In this document: piece by piece, positions 42,843 to 54,800 of the stretch
Layout of the letters: each line of letters begins with the position of its first letter
Numbering within the stretch: position 1 is the stretch's first letter
Assembly (NCBI GenBank): GCA_963576785.1
Contig: OY756139.1
Coordinates: 3,410,001 to 3,474,000 of the forward strand
Reading direction: 5' to 3'
Length of the DNA: 64,000 nucleotides
Source of the DNA: Chlorophyllum brunneum
Taxonomy: Eukaryota > Basidiomycota > Agaricomycetes > Agaricales > Agaricaceae
Position numbers and translations under genes: made by a program
The notes under the pieces: model-generated
Seen by the model: only the letters and a program-made list of their open reading frames with translations
What the model was told of the DNA's origin: nothing
The model's database searches: none

Positions 42843-45800
42843 TCAAGGCCTGGACCCATAACGGTCTCTTCCACCATACCCTCCACCTCCAGGTGGTCCT
42901 CCCCTTCCACCACTTCCACCACCACCTCCATACGGTCCACTACCACCAGGTCCAGATCCATAAGAATAATAATCCGAACTTGATCCTCCCGCACTAGACG
43001 GCGGGGGAGGTCCACCAGGTCCAGATGAACTAGCACTAGAAGAAGGTGGTGGTCCACTTCCTGGACTAACTGGTCGTACATAATCACTCCCTGGACCAGA
43101 AGAAGAATGTGGTGGTGGTGGAGGACCTCGACGTGGATAATAATCTTGATAATCTTCTCTTGGACGTCTAATTGGTGGTGGTCCTCGAAGATCATCTGGT
43201 GGTGGTGGTAGGGGACGACGTGGACTTAGACTACGTTGACGAGAACGAGTGTAAGATGGCGGTGGAGGTGGAGGTAAACCTCTGTCGTAATCACGAGGTG
43301 GTGGTGGAGCATACGCTCTATCATCAGGCGGGTAAGTTTCTTTCGAGAAATCTCGTCAGTGAGTCGTGTATTTCTGACAAAGAAAGAGCAACTCACCTCG
43401 TCCGTAATCACGGTCCCGATCTCTCGGCGGTGGTAAATCCGGCGGAGGAGCATACCGATACGGTCTATCCCTCTCTCTCTCTCGTTCTCTTTCCCTATCC
43501 CTCTCCCACTGCGACACAGGCGGAAGAGGTGGTGGAGGTGGTGGACCCCTCGGATCCCTCCATTCATCTGGAGGTGGTAACCAATCTCTAGGGGGAGGGG
43601 GAGGGGGGACATACCCTCCCCTCCTGTCACGATCTCTATCATATCCTCCTCCTCCAGCTGCTGCACCACCACCACCACTTCCATAACTCCAATCTCTGGG
43701 AGGTGGGGGTCCAGAAGTATACCTCCCACCACCTCCTCCTCCAGCACGTCCATGATCATCGTAAATATCACTAGGTGGTGGTGGACCAGGGGGGTACCTA
43801 ACCCTATCACGGTCTCTGTCCCTATCTCTTTCCCTTTCACGTTCACGATCTCGTGCTAAATCAGCTGGAGAAGGTGGAGAAAAATGTCTAGTTGAAGGAG
43901 GAGGAGGGGGCGGTGGTGGAGGATACCTCGATCCTGGTGGCGGTCCTCCTGAGTCAACATCCATTGACATTGTATCCCTTCGTGGGGGTGGTGGTAAATC
44001 ACGATCACGATCACGATCTCGTGGATCTTCAGGATATTCAGGTCGATAAACGTTAGCATTGCTTGGAAGAGGACCAAGTCGTTCTCTTGAAATATCTCGA
44101 GGACCACCTTGACGATATGCGGGCGGTGGCGGATATTTACCGCCTGATGAGGGAGGTGGAGGTCCCCCACGTGGTGGTCCACGATCATCTACAGGGGGGA
44201 GTATAAAGTGTGAGTGAAGAGGAAGGTGGGCAGGGAAGGGAATACTCATACCGCGTCCACCAACACTACGAGGTGAGGTAGGTCTAGAGTATATAGGGCT
44301 TGTTCCGCTAGCTGACCGCGCAATCTCACGATCACGATCTCTATCACGATCTATAACAGAACCACGATCACCACCACCAGGAGGCGCTTCACTAGGCGCA
44401 CGAGTCGATCTATCAGTAGTAGACGCTCTGGGATGAGAGAGGGTGGCTACATTCGCACCCTCCGTCATGGATGTAGGAGCTGCAGCACCAGTGGTCGGAG
44501 TACCAGTTGTAGTAGTAGAAGTCGAAGGTGAAGTCGGTGGAGGGGCAAGACGTTCTTCCAAACTGAGTCGCTCGAATTCGTGTCGTGCAGCCGTATCCGC
44601 GGGGACGGTAGCTCCAGCTCCAGGGGTATGACCTCGTCCCTTTCCAGGTGGAATTGATTGTTGTCGTTGGCCAGGTAAGGGTCCGAGACGGTCCTGAAGT
44701 GAAGGAGCCTGTTTCGATTTTTGGTCATCTGCTGCCTGTTCTGAAGGTTTGGTATCGGAAGTAGGCTTGTTTGAATGTTCTTCAGTAGTAGGAGCGGAAG
44801 AAATATCCTGGGTATTGGTATCACGAGTAGATGTAGACTGATCATCTTCAGGTTTTGAAGGCTGTTGTTGTGGAGTGCTGCGATCGGTTGGATGGTGCCC
44901 GCTACCTGCACCTGCACCAGCGAGTGGGGATGGATCAACATCTCGAGAATCATATCGACGAGGGGCGCCTCGATCATAGTCCCAGTGGCGTTGGTCTGGT
45001 GGCCTTCGATTATCAACACCTCTATTGTAATAACCCGAATTATAGCGGTTGTCATATGGACGACGGTCACGAGAGTCATGCCAATCTCTTCGGTATCCGC
45101 CCCTGTCATCGCGGTCATAGTACCTGTCATCTCGGCCAGCAGAAGGAGGTGGAGGCATCGATGAGTAGCTACTGCGGTCAGGAGGAGGCCGATTATCATA
45201 AGGAGCACTGGGGCGATTAGTAGGAGGACCACTACCACCATAACGATCGTCGTGGGTTGGACGTCTGTCGGCATAACCTCCGCGATAAGACCAGTCTCTT
45301 GAACGGTCATCAGAGCCTCGAGCAGAAGAGTAATCACCAGGGCGAGAGGAAGCAGCGTGAACGGGATCTGCCGAGCCCAGAGAATCTGAGTGAGAACGAG
45401 CAGGCTCAATCCGGGAAGCCAAACTGGTACTGCCAGAAACCGAGGAATCACGATCGGATGGCTCACTCTTGATATTGATTGGAGACTGGGCAGATTCAAC
45501 GGTTGGTTTACCTTTGGCATCTGAATGATTGGGTATGTCGATGGAGCCCGAGGAGCCCGCAGGATGACGTGAGTATCCCTGGGGATGCGGAGGCTGTGAG
45601 AGATGACGATCAGAATTTTTTTTGACAGTCGACTTGGATGGGAAAACACACATTGTTGGACAAGGTGGCCGCAGGAGGGGGATTTAAATTGCCGGGTGCT
45701 CGGCTGCGGCTGTCAGGACGCTGGTCGCGGGGAGATGAGGTGGGAGACGTCGACTGGTCTTGACCGAGGTTTTGAAGAAGATCTGGAGGAAGAGGACCCC

Positions 45801-46146
45801 CGTAAACGCTAGCTAGGGCCTGTGGATTTGGAATCGGACGAAACAAGGGGTGTTGGTTTGCCTTGATGGTGGCCTTGAGATTTTCAAGGGTATGTAGGTC
45901 AGCTTTTCCAGGGGGAAGGTTTGGGTCTCGGCGTGGGGGATAGGCATGTGTTGAGGGGGAGGTAGACTGGGAGGGACCTGGATATGTAGAAGAGGGATAG
46001 TTGTAGGACTGTGGGCTCGGTGGGTTGTTGTTAGTGGGGAGAGTTTGGTCCTGATTGTCTGTGTTGTCTCCTGGGGGACGGTCGCGGGGTGTGGAGACGG
46101 ACTGACGGCCCCTGCGGTAAGAGCCTCTGAAGTGTCTGGCCGACAT
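42843..46146 (-). CDS. Large intrinsically disordered R/D/P/G-rich protein
   Basis: Minus-strand exons 46146-45652, 45593-44252, 44188-43397 and 43339-42843 give about 1041 aa. The N-terminus MSARHFRGSYRRGRQS is basic. Residues ~75-125 hold the only ordered-looking block (ADLHTLENLKATIKANQHPL; FRPIPNPQALASVYGG). The rest alternates Arg/Asp runs (DRDRDRDREIARSAS; ARDRERERERDRDRDRDRVR), polyproline ([15 protein letters not shown]), YGG/GGG tracts and an RDYDRGLPPPPPPSYTRS tail. Such RD/RE-rich proteins are usually nuclear and tied to mRNA processing or transcription; that is inference from composition. The 63-nt intron 44251-44189 is in-frame and stop-free, so its removal is optional for the frame. 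It diverges from SSE1 across a 349-bp shared promoter. Confidence 0.8.
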
Positions 46147-46495
46147 GGTGGTCGGGAGAGAGCAGGCTGGCGATCCAGCTTTCCCACCCACCTGATCCGA
46201 TCCATCTCTGGTCCCGTGACCCCACTCACCTCGCCCACCCAGCAGGCCCAGCCGCGACCAGCGTTATCCTGGCTGCAGGGATGCAGCACTGCACTCGCCG
46301 CACCAACGCCGTTCCACAGATCACATCACTGCCCCGCCCGCGTCGCTGGAAGTTTGTGGAAGGCTCTCGAAGACCCAGATATGGAAGGAGCCCAGCCACC
46401 GGAAACCGCCATTTATTGAAGTTTTGGATCTTCCGATCACTTCTGTCTAGATTCCTTCCTCTACCTGTACTTCTTCCTACTAGTTCTCCCACACA
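46147..46495. promoter_or_regulatory. Bidirectional promoter between the disordered protein gene and SSE1
   Basis: 349 bp separate two divergent start codons. The SSE1 side has clustered GAA/TTC triplets (GGAAGTTTGTGGAAGGCTCT then CGAAG at about 46346-46371; ATTCCTTCC and CTTCTTCC near 46451-46477). These partly fit heat-shock elements, although no perfect three-unit element is visible. A C-rich patch lies near 46190-46330. Confidence 0.4.
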
Positions 46496-49108
46496 ATGGC
46501 CGTCGTCGGTGTAGACTTTGGTACCCTCCACAGCAAGGTATCTCTGCTCATATTCCACGCTGGCACCCCTCTTATCTCTGCTCCACAGATCGGTGTCGCT
46601 CGACATCGCGGAATCGATATCATCACCAACGAAGTCTCCAATCGCGCGACCCCGTACGTTTCTCAACGCTATTAAAACAATTCATCACGCTTACTGCCCA
46701 TTCCCTCTTCCAGATCGCTCGTCGCGTTTGGTCCAAAACAGCGCGCGATAGGCGAAGCAGCCAAAACCCAGGAGACATCCAACTTCAAGAACACCATCGG
46801 AGGCCTAAAACGCCTCATCGGTCGGACCGTCGATGACCCCCAGGTTCAGAATGTCGAGAAAAAGTTCTTGAACGCGACCCTCGTCGACATCAATGGCACA
46901 GTCGGTGCAGAAGTGAGTACTCCAAATCGAAACAAAAAAACGTAATCCACCCTCATCTACTCCTCTTCTAGGTCAACTACGTTGGCGAGAGACAAGCATT
47001 TTCCTTTACCCAACTTGTTGGCGCCTATCTCGGCAAGATACGCGACATCACCGCCAAGGAACTCAAAACCGGTGTTTCTGATATCGTCATTGCCGTCCCT
47101 GGCTGGTACACTGACATCCAGCGCCGAGCCATCCTTGATGCCGCTGCAATCGCCAACCTTAACGTTCTCCGTATCATCAACGACACCACTGCTACCGCCC
47201 TCGGTTACGGTATCACCAAATCCGATCTCCCAGAACCCGACAGCCCCCGCCATGTCGCCTTTGTCGATGTTGGTCACTCGAGCTTTTCCGTTTCCATCAT
47301 CGCCTATGCTAAAGGCCAACTCACCGTCAAGAGCACAGCATACGATCCCAACCTCGGTGGTCGTGATATCGATTATGCTCTTCTACGACACTTTACTGAA
47401 GAATTCAAGGGCAAATACAAGGTTGATGTCTTGTCCAGCCCCAAAGCCACTTTCCGTCTTACTGCTGGATGCGAGAAACTCAAGAAAGTCTTGTCTGCCA
47501 ACAATGAAGCTCCTTTGAATGTCGAATCGCTCATGAACGACATTGATGCTTCGTCCAAGCTCAATCGCGAACAGCTCGAGAGCCTCATTACTCCCCTACT
47601 TGATGCCGTTGAAGCCCCCATCCAACGCGCCATCGCCGACTCTGGTATCACTCTCGATCAAATCGAATCTATCGAGCTCGTCGGTGGATCCACTCGTGTG
47701 CCCGCCCTTCGTACTCGCATTCAACAAGCGTTTGGTGGCAAACCCCTCTCTTTCACTCTCAACCAGGACGAAGCCATCGCTCGTGGAGCTACTTTTGCGT
47801 GTGCTATGCTCTCTCCCGTCTTCCGTGTTCGTGACTTCCACATTCACGATATCAACCACTACCCCATCAAAGTCCAGTGGCAACCAGTTCCCTCTGATCC
47901 AGACGACGACACTGAGATTCTCGTCTTCCCTCAAGGCAATGCTGTCCCTTCAACTAAAATCCTTTCGTTCTACCGTCGCCAGGCTTTCAACGTCGAAGCT
48001 GCTTACACTGAACTTGCCCGTCTTCCTGGTGGTATCAAACCTACTGTTGGCGGATTTACCGTGACTGAGGTCCCTCCTGATCCCAAGGGAGATTCCACTA
48101 TCGTCAAAGTCAAGACACGTCTCAACCTCCATGGAATTATATCGTTTGAGAATACGTATGTTGAAGAGATTGAGGAGAAGGAAGAGCCTGCTCCTATGGA
48201 TGTTGATCAGCCTCCCGCCGCGGATGGTGCTGCTCCACCTGTGCCACCGAAGAAGAAGAAGATTGTAAAGAAGAAAGAGGTTCCATTCGTCGCTACTACT
48301 ACTTCTCTCGACAAGACCACACTGGATAGTTACAGAGAACGCGAGTCGGAGATGCACGCTGCTGACAAACTCGTTCAAGACACCGAGGTTCGTTCATCGC
48401 TGATGACGTGAATTCCATAATTAACTAACTTGTTACAAATAGGACCGCAAGAACGCTCTCGAGGAATATATTTACGATACCCGCGGGAAACTCGATGACC
48501 GCTATGCATCCTACGTCACCGCTGACGAAAAATCCAAACTCCTCGTCGCTCTCTCCGAAGCCGAAGACTGGCTCTACACAGAAGAAGGCGAAGAATCCAC
48601 TAAATCCGTCTACGTCTCCCGTCTCGATGCACTCAAACTCCTCGGAGATCCAATCACATTCCGTTATCGTGAAGCTGACGAGAGACAAAAAGCCCTTTCA
48701 GCACTCCGCGAAACACTCAACAATTACGTTTCACAAGCAACTTCCGGAGATGAAAAATATTCACATATCGATGAAAAGGAAAAAGAAAGCGTAGTGGAAA
48801 AAGTGGCGGTTATCGAGAAATGGTTGAATGATTTGGTTGCGAAGCAAGCTGAAAGACCGAAGAATGTTGATCCTGTTCTGACCAGTGCGGAAGTGTTGAA
48901 GAAGAGGGATGAGATTATATTTTTTGCGACTCCGATATTGACCAAGTTGAAACCGAAGCCGCCGGTGTTGCCTACGGGGAGTACGCCTGGGAGTGGGACA
49001 GGGACGCCGAAACCGCAGACGCCGCAGCCTGGTGAGGGTGGTGGGAAGGAGAAGGAGGTACCGGTTGAGGAGAAGAAGGATGGTGGAGCGGGGATGGATG
49101 TTGATTAA
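46496..49108 (+). CDS. SSE1: Hsp110-type chaperone (Hsp70 nucleotide-exchange factor)
   Basis: Exons 46496-46537, 46589-46653, 46714-46912, 46972-48387 and 48443-49108 give 795 aa, within the Hsp110 range. The nucleotide-binding domain starts MAVVGVDFGTLHSKIGVARH (GTLHSK, not the GTTYS of true Hsp70). It has VSNRATPSLVAFGPKQRAIG, NTIGGLKRLIGR, VIAVPGWYTDIQRRAILDAA, RIINDTTATALGYGI, AFVDVGHSSFSVSI and LVGGSTRVPALRTRIQQAF. The beta domain is followed by an acidic/basic loop (EEIEEKEEPAPMDVDQPPAA; PPKKKKIVKKKEVPF) and a helical C-terminal domain (NALEEYIYDTRGKLDDRYAS). It ends GAGMDVD, an acidic tail common in fungal Sse1. The family serves Hsp70 in the cytosol as exchange factor and holdase. 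Confidence 0.97.
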
Positions 49109-49373
49109 GTTTTTTTCTTTTAGTTTTTTTGGTATCTCTTTTTCCCATTCATGATACGATTAGATAGATGATTTTCAACGCAAAGCATGGCATAACAGAT
49201 TACTCGAGCTAACATGGCTAGAAGAACCTTTCTCCTTCGATTAACAACACAACAGTATAATCAATTGGATCTGCGTTTTAGTCTTCCCCTGTGCTCTTTT
49301 GAGTCGCAATGAGTACTGGGTATTGAGTACTAACCCATGGCAGAAATAATAAATCAAAAGAAAAGAGAGGTGG
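49109..49373. other. SSE1 3' flank
   Basis: T-rich 3' flank with a CAAAGCATGGC stretch. No gene found. Confidence 0.4.
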
Positions 49374-49451
49374 GTCCGCCTAGCTCAATCGGATAGAGCG
49401 TCAGACTCTTATTCAGTTATTTGATTTGTTATTGTATCTGAAGGCTGTGGG
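49374..49451 (+). pseudogene. Truncated tRNA-Lys(CUU) with intron
   Basis: From 49374: acceptor 5' strand GTCCGCC, A-box TAGCTCAATCGG (49381-49392), D-arm, anticodon stem TCAGA/TCTGA and loop CTCTTAA with anticodon CTT at 49408-49410. A 24-nt intron (49412-49435) sits at the canonical place one base 3' of the anticodon. The T-stem 5' strand GTGGG follows, but then homology stops: there is no TTCGA loop, no second T-stem strand and no GGCGGAC to close the acceptor stem. A T-run follows at 49472-49478. It looks like a 3'-truncated copy, not a working gene. Confidence 0.7.
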
Positions 49452-49479
49452 CTGTGCCTTTGAACTCGTCCCTTTTTTG

Positions 49480-51645
49480 TGTTTTTTCTTTCTTTCTTTT
49501 GTTATGTGGTGTAGAGAGTTGGAGCTTGATTCCGGCAGTGTTGCTTGTGCGATGTAATATCGAGTTGTGTCTGGGTGGATATTTGGTAACCCGACTGCTG
49601 CCGTTGTCTCCAATCAGGATGTCTAGAATCAAGTTGAGGATTAAGAACTACTTTTTATGTTGAAGGTGGTCCCGTTCTCGATAGGTATTTTTCTCAGTAT
49701 CCATGCTTGGTCCCCAATATTCCACTCTCAGTACCCGTCGTCGGATTTCTCCAGTCCTGATTTTGGTATCACCCTCATTGATTGTTGTTCATAAATCAAA
49801 ATGATCTTGTTATAGTAGAGCTCAGTTCACGGGAGGTTTGATTGCGAAAAATATGACAAAATGCTTCTTATGGGGTTATCGAATAGAGTTATATGGTCCT
49901 TCCTTGGTACCCTATGTGTGTATTCTGTGCTGATTAGCATAAATTCGCATGGGGTTGGTGGTATTCATTCAGGTATATTTGATTGGAGGTTTTTGAATAT
50001 AATTTAATAAGTTGAGCTTGAAGAAACTTGTCATGAGGTTAGTAAAAAGACAATGTAATTTCGCTTGTTGAGGCCTCGGACACACAGTATAACGCTGGTC
50101 CCTGTGACGTAGGCATATATTAAAATCCTGTTAAGATGGGGAATGTAGACTTGTGGTTGAGGGTCCGTGTACATTCATGACTGCTACGTTAGATTGCTTG
50201 TCAGGGTCGATAAGTGCAGAGTTCAAGAACAAAAAATCGAGCTGGACACCGTTTTTGATGCCATCATGCAGAGTCTCTTTCCACGCCACACTTCGTTTCC
50301 TGTGTCGTATTCTCTTGTGGTAACTCTCGTGAGTTCTCGTTCTCGCTATCGTGCGACTATCGAGTCATTGAGTATATTATGGCGTCTTTTTCACGGAAGG
50401 TGGTTATTGGAACCATATATCTGATAACTCGTATGCAGGTCCACGCGTTCCTCAGAGTCAGAGCCGACCTCATCTATGACGTCCTTGTGCTCGGTGTCGC
50501 GGTTCTTATCTCGTGTTGCCCTTCGTAGTAGGCCTCTCTTCAATTAACGAGCTTTTGTGTCTCTCATGGGCGCTATGGCTAACGTCCAGCCTACACATGC
50601 CTTCCGCTGTGCCCTGTCAAGTAAATGACTACTCCTTACTCTTCGGGCGTGGAAGCGTGCCAAACCACGTACAAGTTCCGTTGTACTCTACGGTGAAACA
50701 GTTGCATGCATGGTGGGTTGGACCGAGCCATGACCCGAGGGACAGTGACAGTACTCACATCGATGACAAATTCTTAGTATTGAAATTTCAAATATTTTCA
50801 TTCCTTCGGGAGGCCTGCAAAAGACGGACTGGTTCGCTTACACCATGTTCCCAAATTCCCACTAATCAACTTGCCTTAGAACACACTTTCGTTATTATTC
50901 CAGCAGCGGACGACGATTGAATCTTGTGATCGGTAATTATCGAATCTTCTTGTCCCAGTTATCCGGACTTGTACCACCACATGCGCCTCCGCAAACTCAA
51001 AATTGGAACTCCGTGGTGGCTGGGACCCCGGAATAGAGGGTTCGAATCAACTCCAAATTTATTTCCCGTACACGAGGCCTGCTAGTCATCGACCGGATCT
51101 TACACAAGTGTCATAGAATCGGATTCACGGCTCGAGTCTTGTGTCGTATGACTCACGTTTGGAGGGTTGGGTACACTTCAGGGACAGTGCGGCCATGTTC
51201 TTGGATTGTTGAGATATGTTTATTGGTTGTCCTCGGGGTATTGCCCGCCTAGGATGTTGAAGGAACTTCATTTTGACCTGAGTGCATTCTCGGAATAACG
51301 AACGCAGCGAGTATGAGTCTAGCTGAGCGTTCCGTACCAAAAGCCGCCTAACGCGTCCCCGATAAATGGTGCCTAGATCGCACAGACGAGACTAATGAGG
51401 CAAATTGATATTTTCGGCTCTCCGTGAGTCCACACTCGCTGCCGTCATTACAGTCAATGGGATACGCAGTAGTACGTAGGTGACACCGTGAAGCTGGTTC
51501 AGATCACGAACGCATCTACAACGAGGCCGGTTTTCAAATCATGTCGGGAGTTCCGAAACCGGCTTACAGACATAGCTAGTAAGGTTAAAGATATTCCTCT
51601 TATCGATCTATTCGTGAAAGGGAGAGGACTACACGCTCTCCCAGA
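49480..51645. other. Gene-poor stretch
   Basis: Open frames such as 50167-50424 and 50513-50920 show no motif and no coding-like composition. No transposon motif or long direct repeat was noticed by eye. Confidence 0.4.
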
Positions 51646-51876
51646 TTAGTTGTCCTTCCTATCGACAGGTATCTGTACTGGTACTATTTCATCGTTGACC
51701 CCAGGTGAGAAACGAGTTAAAACGCGATGTGTGTGCATGTCATAAGTCAACGACCTCGCCTCAACTCTATCCCATCCACGTCCTTCCCTGAAATATTCCA
51801 ATAAACCATGCCATTTTTGGAAATTAGCAGAACAGGTTGTTCTTCTCTCAATCAGGCTTTCGTACCCTACAAGGAA
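51646..51876 (-). CDS. Orphan C-terminal coding exon of an unrecognised gene or gene remnant
   Basis: On the minus strand, an acceptor TTTTAATAACAG is followed by 77 uninterrupted codons ending at a stop: FLVGYESLIERRTTCSANFQ, then KWHGLLEYFREGRGWDRVEA, then RSLTYDMHTHRVLTRFSPGV, then NDEIVPVQIPVDRKDN. Composition is like a folded protein, not like the random frames around it. Upstream on the minus strand, TATAAA near 51993 and a short frame MLGGYPNQPLNT (about 51954-51919) could be a first exon, but its donor would be non-canonical (GC). I do not recognise the family. It may be a small gene or a relic. Confidence 0.45.
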   Translation of the reverse strand, partial: FLVGYESLIERRTTCSANFQKWHGLLEYFREGRGWDRVEARSLTYDMHTHRVLTRFSPGVNDEIVPVQIPVDRKDN

Positions 51877-54800
51877 CTGTTATTAAAATGAAATGAAATG
51901 GGAGTATTGGTAAACGCAGTATTAAGAGGCTGGTTTGGATAGCCACCCAACATCAAAGCTGGTGTCCTAGAAGCCGCATCTCATGTTTATAGGGTGCTTG
52001 TTCGGAGAACTTGTGCCGCGTCCGCGGATGAGTGCAGCCGGCGGACCATCTTTACGCGTGAGAAGTTGTATACTTGCTCTCATTAACATGAGTGTTTGGT
52101 CAGCTCCTACGGCGTCGGACAACCAGGGCTTTCCTCGACGTTTTCAACCCCTCACTCATCTGTCAGCTCCCTACGTCAGCCTAATATAGTCCAGCACATT
52201 ACGCTCGTCTCCAGGATGCAGCAGATCAAGTGTGTGAACAATCTCGTACCATTACCCGAGTCTGATGGCGGCAGCTCTGATAAGACCGCAACCCGAAACC
52301 GGCTTGTACACCACGTATCCCAAGCCAAAAGCTGCCGAAGGTGGATTTACTGAAAATCGTTGAGGAATCGTTCTCTCGAGGGTCCTGGAGCAGTCGTTCT
52401 TTCCAACAACAAGGTTCGCCGCACATTTCGGAAAGCTGAGGTCATGCCTATTGAGGGTCAACTTCTAACCTGACAATCGAAAATAGCAGCCGAAGGATGA
52501 ATATTGAACACAGTCATCAACGCCAGAAACCCTAGAGACCCTGGTCAATGCGCATGGACTATGTCTTGTTCGCAACTTTCCAGTACCTTCCTTGACTTGG
52601 TCCCTCACTAGGAATGAGCGGGCATACCCCACGGTTCGTGTCGCATGAGAGACCAGTTTGACTATAGACTACTTCTACCAATTCCCAGGCATAAAGCTGT
52701 AGAGCATAATTCGAGCCACCATGACGAACAGCCAAGGACACAGGAAATGGAAAGGTGGGAGCTAAAGGCAGTGCATCACCTCAGAGGTAACAAAATAATG
52801 GTGTGAATTTTGAATTTTTGAAAAAAAAATGAACCGGAAAATTCCGAGGCACAGTGGCGGACATCTGAACCAGGCCGGCCCATCTGGAGATCTCCTATTC
52901 TCTTTCCTTTTGGATCAAACAACCGGCCTGATTTCTGGGACTGCCTGCCCACGCTTGAAGCTGCGGGGAAGTGTTTGGAACGGCTACATCGCCTTGACGA
53001 AGATACTGCAAGTTGCCCAACGGTGGGTTCGGTCTCGTTCAGGCTTATATTCGGCGCCCCCAGCTGTTCCGCTTCTCTTGGGTATACGGGCAGGTCGCTG
53101 TTAGGATTCGTAAGCGCAGTTCTTGTATTCTTGAGCTGACGAAGACAGCGACTTGACTCATCTCCTCTGATGCTGACACTGGGGACATGGAATCACGACA
53201 TCCCTTTCACTCTCATCCAATTCGATCCATCGAATTTCCATTTGCATGGGAGAAACTCTCCTTACGAATCATATGATTTGAACGTGTACTGTCCTCAGCG
53301 GCGTGCGACGTTAAGAAGAGGGGGAATGAATACTGATCACGCATGATCAAACATCGGTTCCTTATCCAGGTTCTGTCGAATATTCAAAGCCCTGTCGATG
53401 TCTTAGTTGAAAGCTCGTCATGACATACAGCGATAACGGTTCGATTGCAATTGTGCACTGTTCAGATACTGTTCTTCCGGCGTCTTGTCTGATCGCAAAA
53501 CAAGGCTTTGGTTGCGTGAGGGGACGATTTGACAGCGCTTCTTTCGAACATTGGACTTCTTCCAGGCCATATGATACTGTCAATTAATCTGGGGTATCAC
53601 CGGAGCTTGATCAATGGCTGACCGTAGCCTTCACTGGACTCGGATAGACAGATCGTATAGCAAAACTGTCTCTGAGACGGCGCTGTCCTAACATTTTGTC
53701 GGCAAGGACAAGTTATCAGGCTATCCGCATGGGGTCCTCCAGTCAACAAAACATCCAAAGAACGTAGTAACAACCTGGTGATTCGAAACTTCTTTCCTTT
53801 GTGCGCCTGCAGGCAAACGCGTGTATCGATTCCAAGTTGGCCTTTCCGTAAACGGCATATCTCAACTCGAATTCGCCACTACCTTTGGGTATCTATGTCG
53901 TATGCGGTCTAGAGGTCCGAAGATCGATGACACCGTGAGGTGTGCTTGTAGACCTAGACTTTGATGTGTGTGGTCCAAGGGTGAAAATGATCACACTGGT
54001 TCGGTTGGATTGGTTCTGGGTACACATCTCTTGCTCTCGATCGTTTTATAATTTCAAACTATTAACGGTGTGACTCTGCCTGAGTAGGATTTGCGATCAG
54101 CGGTACGACGTGCAAGGAACAGATGATATACATTTTGGTGATAAATATTGACCCGCACCGTCATTGCAGAATGGTCTATTTCACAGTACGCATCTATATT
54201 AGCGAGTTGCAGGGCCTGAAAACTTCTAGCTTTTAGAGCTGAGATGGTTTTTGCGAGTCGAGGACATGTCAAATATACACCTTTCGAGTCGGTTTGTACT
54301 AGAAGTCGACCCTACTCTCCATGCCCACCATGTTCTTGTTTCCACACTCCTCTCCATTCTTCGGAACTCATCCGCACTGCGCAGGCCCAAGCGTATAACC
54401 TTCACATTGCATCCTCACCTCACACAGCTCCACTGCTATGACTCGGGGGCAGTTCGCAAACGAGACATTATCGGAAGCGAAAGTTCCAAAACATCTATTG
54501 TTCAAACAGCCGTGCTACCCCAGGATAACAGAAGCCTCAATGCTCTGACGCAGCATACCACGCCTTGTCCTCGTGTATCTAGACCGAAACCCACATCAGA
54601 CTTGAAATGAAGTTTGAGAGTGATTGTGGTTAAGAGCTATAATGATATAGTACCGCAATAGCTACTACGAGTTTGAATCCCCTGACGCGATTCACAGAGT
54701 AGCAATGCTACGCACTGGGTTGAGAAGAGAAGACTTGAGAAGATTCGGAGTGTCTTCCCGTAAGTAAATGACATATACACACCCTCCACATATGAAATTG

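Noticed and set aside
43226..44188. Long minus-strand and plus-strand frames rich in Val/Leu/Arg over the R/D/P gene
   Set aside because: They are shadows of the low-complexity coding sequence in other frames.
51030..51060. B-box-like GGTTCGAATC
   Set aside because: No A-box or foldable cloverleaf upstream at the right distance.
52829..53104. 91-codon plus-strand frame
   Set aside because: No motif or splice context, and it starts within a poly-A run.
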